Positions 57,450 through 64,000 of a stretch of DNA of 64,000 bases are shown here, in pieces. The translations under genes were made by a program, and so were the position numbers. The notes under the pieces are model-generated. The model was not told the origin of the DNA. It saw only the letters and a list, made by a program, of their open reading frames with translations, and made no database searches. This stretch comes from Cryptomeria japonica (Eukaryota; Streptophyta; Pinopsida; Cupressales; Cupressaceae). Each line of letters opens with the position of its first letter. Position 1 is the stretch's first letter. The DNA is taken from contig NC_081414.1 of assembly GCF_030272615.1 (NCBI RefSeq), positions 814,036,569 to 814,100,568 on the forward strand, written 5' to 3'.

Positions 57450-57935
57450 ACAAGGACTAGAAGGGAGATGTGAGGTAGAGAGAAGTGGAGAGGGATAAGG
57501 GGGCCAAATAGAGAGATGTAAGATAGAGAGAAGTAGAGAGAGAAATAGGGAGCAAGGGAGAGTAGAGACTAGAAAGATAAGTGAGATAGAGATACTTGGA
57601 AAGGGGAGGGATGGAGAAAGCTAAGATAGAGATAGACACAGAGATAGAGAGGTAAGGAGTAGAGACACAGAGAGGCGCTCAATAAATATAAGTGTAGAGA
57701 GCACATGGAGATAGAAAGTAGAGAGGGAGAGTTGATAGAGAGAGGGATGGAAGGAGGGAGCAAGAGGTAAGGGGAGAGAGAGAGAGAGAGGGAGAGAGAG
57801 AGAGAGGGGTAGAGATATAGGGAGGGAATGAGAGTGGATATAAAGGGAAGCAGATGGTGAAGAGGAGAGAGATAGAGGTGAGATAGAAAGTAGAAGAAGA
57901 GAGAGACAAAGGTGAAGAAAAAGAGAGGGTGAGGG
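57450..57935. repeat. Purine-rich (GAGA) tract
   Basis: About 480 bp almost free of pyrimidines on the plus strand apart from scattered T, with GAGAGAGAGG runs near 57774-57810. Long frames on the other strand here are low-complexity Leu/Ser artefacts. Confidence 0.85.
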
Positions 57936-58571
57936 AAGAGATTATGTCTACTTCATAGAAACATGAGTGTGCTCACATTATTAACCTGATTTAAAAATTT
58001 ATAGCCCTTACAATTGGAGTAACCTTGGGAGTCTAACCCAAAGTGTTGGACTGATATTTTAATTGCCACAAAGGTGTTTTTTAATAGTTTCTCAAAAAAT
58101 GATGTAATTTTGGACATGTTATCCATCAAGTTTGCACATCTTTTAATGTTGAATTTAAAAATACCACAATAATAATAAATTCTCTCCTAGCTTTCTAACT
58201 ATAATTTTTTTTTCATGTTTCAAATATGTTAATGTTTTGATCTCTAATTTATTTTGCTAGTGTTTTTTCTTGTCAAAAACCTACATACAATATTTTTGGC
58301 TTTATTTTTTACCTATAAGTCAATATTTCAAATAAATTAGATTTTTAGAAACTAGATTCTATTCTATGCAGAGTTGAAAAAGATTTTTATTTAGTTTTCA
58401 AAATGATTAGTGGGCAACACACTAATTTTTTTGGCTTTTAAGATATTCCACATATTCATTAAACATTAACAAAAATATCAGGCATAAAATAATTAGTGTT
58501 TGCTAATTTTTCACTGAAGCAATTATTGAAATATTGAAAAACAATAAGATTTAATGAATACCACACCATAT
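57936..58571. other. AT-rich stretch without genes
   Basis: Nothing recognised. It ends with CATAT, the left duplication of the next LTR. There is no polypurine tract. Confidence 0.5.
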
Positions 58572-59782
58572 TGTAGTATCGAAAATTGCATATCCCTTTG
58601 TAATTTGACCTGCATCTTTTGTAACCACTTTGGTGTCCATTCCCCTAGCACTTGAGTAGGCTCATTTCAGCCCTTGCATCAGCCTTTTCCCTCTCAAGAT
58701 GCTCAAGGCCCCCTTTTCAGCAGCTCCCTCGTGGTGTCAGTCTTGTTAGTCGTGTGTCTCCCTTGTCTCCTGTTGTTTTCGAGCGTGATTCATTTGGACA
58801 CTAGCGCATCATGCGGACGTCCGCGCACGACACATTCGTCCCACGGACGTATGTGCGTTGCGCATTTGTCCCGCGACATCTTAACACTCGAATGTTGGTT
58901 TTGAGCACACCTTTCCACTTGTCACCTGCATATGTCAACGGAAACGGTTCGCCAACCATCTTTTCTCTCCTCTTCTCTCATTTTAAATCTATCCTCTCTT
59001 TTCATTCAAAATCTCTAGATTCTGGACACAATCTCTCTGATTCTTTGGGCTCTCTCTTGCTTGCTACAATAGTCTCTATTTTGCTACAACACTCTCAAGA
59101 TCTCTCAAGCTCTCATAATATCTCTTGCAAATCTCTTGGCTTTCTCAAGCCTCTTTGATAATATATATCTATCTATCCTATCTTTGGGAAGCTTGGGATT
59201 TATCACATTCCCTATCTATTTTATCATTTTATCATTCTAACATTAATCTTTTATTCTATCAATCTATATGAGTTGTTCATGGAGGTGGAAACACCAAAAC
59301 AAGGGTCTAACTGAGGCAAACTCCAAAACACAACCCCCAACATTTTCCTTCTTGCTTGTGTGCATGTTTATAATCATAGGAAGAAGATCATTTAGCTGGA
59401 GGCTTCATATCGTGGACTGGTTGTGAGTTTCCTTCTTTTCCCTCTTCTCAAGTCATTCTAATATTTCTCATTATGTGTTATTAGTCTATTTTGTTGTTTT
59501 TTTATGTTCATTTAATATTATAATTGTATCTGCAACCCCCGTACAGTTTATGTGTTTTGTCTATACTAGACGACAACACGTCGCACCGGTGTCCCAGCTT
59601 CGTGCAGTCATCCCGAGGACATAGACTCAACAAAGTTGTCTGGGAGTCTCGTCTGCAAGATAAGCTTAGCTTTTCACTTTTATCCCTTGGCTCACCTTAG
59701 TGTCAGTTTGAGTGAGGTAGCGGCGGATCGATTTGTCCTTTGAGATTCATCATCTTGGAGGTGACAAATCCCCTCCTCTACA
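58572..59782 (+). repeat. Solo LTR related to family A
   Basis: 1211 bp, TGTAGTATCGAAAATTG to CCTCTACA, flanked by perfect CATAT duplications (58567-58571 and 59783-59787). No internal sequence lies on either side. The start resembles the A LTR (TGTAGCATCGTAAATTG). The block GTTGTTCATGGAGGTGGAAA near 59270 matches the A LTR block at 14094. It contains GCGGACGTCCGC, a perfect palindrome, near 58811-58822, and related ACGGACGT and GCGCA words. Confidence 0.85.
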
Positions 59783-59787
59783 CATAT

Positions 59788-60235
59788 GCTATTTTATGTT
59801 TTTTAATAAAACAAGACCACTTTGTGTGCCCCCTATTTCAACCCCTTAATCTACATCACTTTCAAAAGAATAGTAGTTTAAAAATTAAATTTAGAGTAGT
59901 ATGACTCATGTTCTTGTTGCATGTTCAAATTTTGAGCATGCTATCTTTAATTTCTCATCTAAGATTAGTGTTTTCTAATTTCTTAAAAAAGCTGAAAACG
60001 TTCATTTTGTCCCTTATTTTCATGAACTTACACAATTTCTCCATATAAAATAATAAAAATAGTTATGAATAATTATAACAGGATTAAATGAATAAATTAT
60101 TTTAGCTATTCACAACTATTTTAGCCAGAACAAGCACAAAAGTAACCAAGCTGGTAATCATTAATCTTGTTATAATTTATTCACAACTATTTTTACTATT
60201 TTACTATTTTTACTAGTAGAATGTACACTTGACAC
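59788..60235 (+). repeat. Repeat Z, uninterrupted copy
   Basis: Holds in one piece what is split at 47545-47830 and 52285-52510 in the other orientation. It gives the empty site for insertion F. Confidence 0.75.
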
Positions 60236-60239
60236 AACT

Positions 60240-60670
60240 ATGTGAGGAATTTGTTCTTGGAGAAAGATTCCTCAACCACCTTGATTCGGTGCCCTGATCC
60301 TTTGCTTGGGCAGAATTTTCATGTAGTGGAGGATTTTGGTATGGAGGAAATTCCTCCTCTACCATGCTCTAGCACCCATCTCCATCCAAGAGCTCATTTT
60401 CTACCTCATGTAGGAATTTGACATTTGGAGGAAAATTCCCCCATGACCCCAATTTGGCGCTCTCACCAAGACTTGGGCGCTAATTTCATGATGTGGAGGA
60501 TTTTGAATATTTCTTTCTTTTCCTCCATGGGGTCGCTTTAGCGCCCATCTCCCATCCTTGGGCGAAGTTTCCAATGTGTGCGAGATATTTGCCTTTGGAA
60601 GAAAATTCCTTCACCTCCTTGATTTGGTGCCCAATCCTGACTTGATATGCCTTTTGATTAAGATGAAAGA
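60240..60670. repeat. Degenerate foldback array, mate of 52500-52970
   Basis: Same words in reverse orientation: GGAGGAAATTCCTCC, GGGCGCTAATTTCATG, CCCATCCTTGGGCG. Confidence 0.75.
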
Positions 60671-60705
60671 ATTTTGACAAAAATGGAATTTTTTCCCTGC
60701 CTTAT

Positions 60706-62022
60706 GTTGGATGTTTGGTGAGATTGTTGTTAGTATGCTACAAATATGTGCTATAATGATATCTGAGACGTGTTGTCATTGATGTCAAACATATTTCTCT
60801 ATCTGTGACAATGTTGCAATGAAGATCAGTGAATTGATTTGCTCAACATGTTGATGATAAGAGTTTGTGGATTAAAGGATTTGTAGAGGATTGTATATAG
60901 ATGATTCAGTATAATTTTCAGTGCTTTGGATAAAAATTTGAGTGAGTTATCGTTATCTGTGTTGTGGCTAGTTTTTCAATTGTGCCAAAGTATTTGTAAT
61001 TTGATTTGCATTGCTCCACATTGTAATAACTTGATCTGCAGATTTGGAGGAACATTTGGGACATTGATGTGTGTCTTCAATTCAAGTGGTTCATTGTTTA
61101 GTGCTCCGCAAGTGATTTTTCCAAGTTGATAGTCATTGCACTTCGTGTTTTTGAAGTTCAGTATAATGATAATGTGATTCTAGTAATTTGACTAGTTGCA
61201 GATGTTGTGGTGGTAATTCATGATGCTTGTGAATGTTTATAGATTGTGTGCCTTTCGTGTTCGTGGTCCGCATTGATCGTTGTGCACATAATTGATGATT
61301 TTCTCTGATGTGTTGGTGGATGCTTGCAGCGTGTTGTGGATGTTCGATGCATAATTCTTGGAGGTGTTTCGCATTCAAGGCGTGTGATATGGATATGTGC
61401 TATGTCTTAGTCGACATTGTTTGGTCTGCATATGATTTTGTAGTGTGTATGGTTATATTTTGTAATTAAGTGATGTGTGTCGAGCCGACCTAGTTGATCT
61501 TCTCAACGTTGATGTCATGTATAAATATATGTAATATCTTTTATAATTGAGAGTGGTATGGAAAGGTGATATGTATGGATGAAAATCAGATGTATGAGTA
61601 AATAATGTATTAATCTTTCAGAACCAAAGAAGATTGAAGAAGTTGTGCTTAACCAAAACTATAACCAGGCATTAGGAGATGCTATTCTTTAGTTCATGAT
61701 CTTTCGGATGTGATCTGAATCAATTTGTAAGACAATGAGTCTTCCCTGGGTTGCAACCCTTTGTTGTTTTTGAGCAGTGAGCTCTAGGCAGTGTGCCTAA
61801 ATGCATGTGCATTCCTCATTATAATATTTCATATATTTCTAACAAAGTATTATCATATTGTGGATAGGTTCCCACTGTGGTTTTTCCTTTGACCGAGTTT
61901 TCCACGTCAAAATATTAGTGTTATGTGTGTTCATGTTGTGTTGTTGATTTATGCATTCATGCTTAATAATCAGATTTGAGAATAAGTTTATTTGTTTGCG
62001 CAGAATCAGTGCTAGTTCATCA
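60706..62022 (+). repeat. Solo LTR, copia type
   Basis: 1317 bp, TGTTGGATG to AGTTCATCA, flanked by perfect CCTTA duplications (60701-60705 and 62023-62027). It contains the plant copia LTR phrases CCCACTGTGGTTTTTCC and TTTTCCACGTC near 61870-61910, and a TATAAATA box at 61520-61527. There is no primer site after it. Confidence 0.82.
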
Positions 62023-62027
62023 CCTTA

Positions 62028-64000
62028 GACATTTTTGCTGACTTGGGATAGATTTTTCATCTTTCGAGATTTGGATGTCATTTTCAGGATGAGGTGGATT
62101 TTTGTGCCTTAGAAGACTTTTAATCCTTTTTCCACTTCAAGAAGGAATTTCATACTCGGTTGTTTCTCTGATCAATTGCCTGCTTTTTCAACTTTACGAA
62201 TTTAGACAGATTTCTAGGAATGCTTTGCCTGAAGTGGACCTACCAAAAATAGACTTACTAAAAATAGTAAGTACTTCAAAACATCATATCTAGGCAAACG
62301 AGGTCAAGGTGACACTAAAACTAGAAACTACTAAAAATAGTAAGTTTGATTTTTGGCCAAATAAAAACAATCTAGGATGCAGTGAAAATAAAAAATAGTA
62401 AGTGCTTAGTATTTGCTCATATTTCACTGGTAGATTCCTTGAAGGGCTCTAACTTCATTGCAATGTTAGATTTCCAAAATCCCTAAAGAAAAGGTGTCAA
62501 ACTTAAGTCTGAAGGGCAAAACCCTATTAAAGACCAAACAAGTTCCAAACTTAGCCAAATTCCCTCAAACAACTTGCACACTTATCAAATTTCACCAAAA
62601 CACTTGCAAACCATGTAGACCAAAGGGAACTATTGCAAAAGGACCCAAAAAGTAGGGGATCCCCAATAGGAATGGGGTGATGTGTGATTAGGTCACAACA
62701 AGACATTATTAAAAACATTCATTCATTCATTCAAACTCGGACTTTTGTAGGCAACTTGCAAATAGGAAGTTCAACTATTAAAAAAATGGCAAACCCAAGT
62801 CGTACAATAAAATTTATAAACAATGTGTATCTTTTGCAGGAAGTAAAACACATCATAGTACAAGCAATTATTACAATCACTTTTTAAAGCACGTCATATG
62901 ACAGCAAAGCCAACAAAAATGGTGATGAGAACCAATCGACATTGGATACCCCAATTCCAACAATTGGAAGACAACGAAATGCGACAATAAAAAGTTTGAT
63001 GTGAGAAATTTTAATTCCATTGGGCAGTGCCCACATAATATAACCTAGGAAAGGAGCCAGCAACCACCATAGCTAACTTCACGCATCTTAAGCTCCTAAA
63101 CAATTCATCCAATTTTGACGACTTTTTTTGTTTCTCTCCATATGCAACTTAACTGCTTAAAGCTATTGTTTTGGCTTGTAAGTAGCAACGATGCACGCTA
63201 TGGAATTCATTATGTGCACAAAGGTCAAAAAGTAGCATTTCAAAGTGTGCTCCAATACATGATCCCTTTTGTGCCAATAGTAGATAACTCAAAATAGCCA
63301 GTAGTAGTGGACAAATGCCCCAATAGTAGTGGAAAATACCCCAGTAGTGGTGCACAAATGTCTCAGTAATGAGTTAATTATGGTCAAAAAAGCTAAAAAA
63401 TGCACCACTATTGGTGCATGCGATATTTTATAATGGACCTTCAATTACCATTTCTTTTGGCTTCTTCTATGTCTACTAATGGGGGGTGAGGTTGACAAAA
63501 AGATGACGGTTATTGGTGTCCTATAACAGCGACAGACTCCTTTCCCCTATTGGCTAACAAGGATAGAATGTTAATTTCTTGTTCCTTGCTAATGCAAAAG
63601 TTCTTTACTATAAGGAAAGAGAGAACATTTATTCTTCAAATGTTAAATGAAACATGATACGTTTGGTTAGCATCCCCGAGCATGCTTCGCATTTTTATAC
63701 AATGTATTAGTCTATGAAAGTTATACGTTACTGAACTACTCATGGACTATCAGGAGGTTGTGTTGAGGAAGACGTACAAGAAATGCAGTCTAGTGAGTAT
63801 CCCAACCATGCTTCACTTCGTTATACAAAATGCGTTTGATTATGATAGTTGCACTGAACTACTCTTGGCCTCCCAAAAGGTTGTTTTGAGGAAGATGTAG
63901 CTAAACATGAACATTGACTAGTGCAAATAAGTGACCAAGGTGTAGCAATTCCCTAGAAAACTTTATGTAAAATATGCTTAGATGCTAACCCGGCAAAACT
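62028..64000. other. Unassigned repeat-derived DNA
   Basis: No gene recognised. Short foldbacks ACTTACTAAAAATAGTAAGT near 62258 and a related one near 62325. Three copies of a 21-22-bp unit (GTAGTGG...CCCCA) at about 63296-63360. A diverged tandem duplication at 63669-63922. Confidence 0.5.
63669..63922. repeat. Two diverged tandem copies of about 127 bp
   Basis: Copy 1 63669-63796 and copy 2 63797-63922 share CATGCTTC, TATACAA, ACTGAACTACTC, GGTTGTGTTGAGGAAGA and ACTAGTG or TCTAGTG in the same order. Confidence 0.7.

Noticed and set aside
57457-57909. Leu/Ser/Tyr-rich open frames on the minus strand
   Set aside because: Low-complexity translation of the GAGA tract, with no start context and no domain.

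Overview
This window is plant nuclear DNA made almost entirely of nested and decayed LTR retrotransposons. I found no ordinary host gene, rRNA, tRNA or CRISPR array. The content is: Ty3/gypsy elements of the Tat type (second RNase H after the first, antisense plant-mobile-domain ORF), Ty1/copia elements primed by initiator tRNA-Met, solo LTRs, and old AT-rich filler. The style suggests a large seed-plant genome, probably a gymnosperm; that is inference only.

Layout, left to right. 1-5007: 3' part of a Ty3/gypsy element (E) with an antisense plant-mobile-domain (PMD) pseudogene. E sits in a minus-strand copia element (D, 5008-7788), which abuts a minus-strand gag-bearing element (C). C continues at 7789-11338 and 36483-37953, and is split by element B1 (11339-36482, minus strand). 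B1 is itself split by a 17.3-kb composite of family A (13142-30421). After C's LTR comes a second B copy on the plus strand (B2, 39556-47366). Then come an old repeat (Z) split by a 4.45-kb LTR-like insertion (F, 47831-52284), a decayed Tat integrase fragment (53091-54545), a purine-rich tract, two solo LTRs (58572-59782 and 60706-62022), and unassigned AT-rich DNA to the end. Five-base target duplications support the borders: GTATG (A composite), AATAG (B2), CATAT and CCTTA (solo LTRs), and one-mismatch pairs for B1 and F.

The main biological point is the relation of A and B. A encodes protease, G-patch, RT, RNase H, second RNase H and integrase, but I see no Gag capsid domain. B encodes a large Gag with a zinc-knuckle-like motif and a degenerate protease-like domain, but no RT or integrase. 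They share the same primer-binding site, the same polypurine tract, LTRs starting TGTAGC, and a recurrent foldback cassette. They look like two halves of one replication system that complement each other in trans.

The A insertion is also structurally odd. Both outer ends are U3 ends of LTRs in opposite orientation, flanked by a perfect 5-bp duplication, as if two cDNAs were integrated together. A carries, antisense to pol, a PMD gene with an apparently intact spliceosomal intron. Most ORFs in the window carry a few in-frame stops, many consistent with C-to-T decay.
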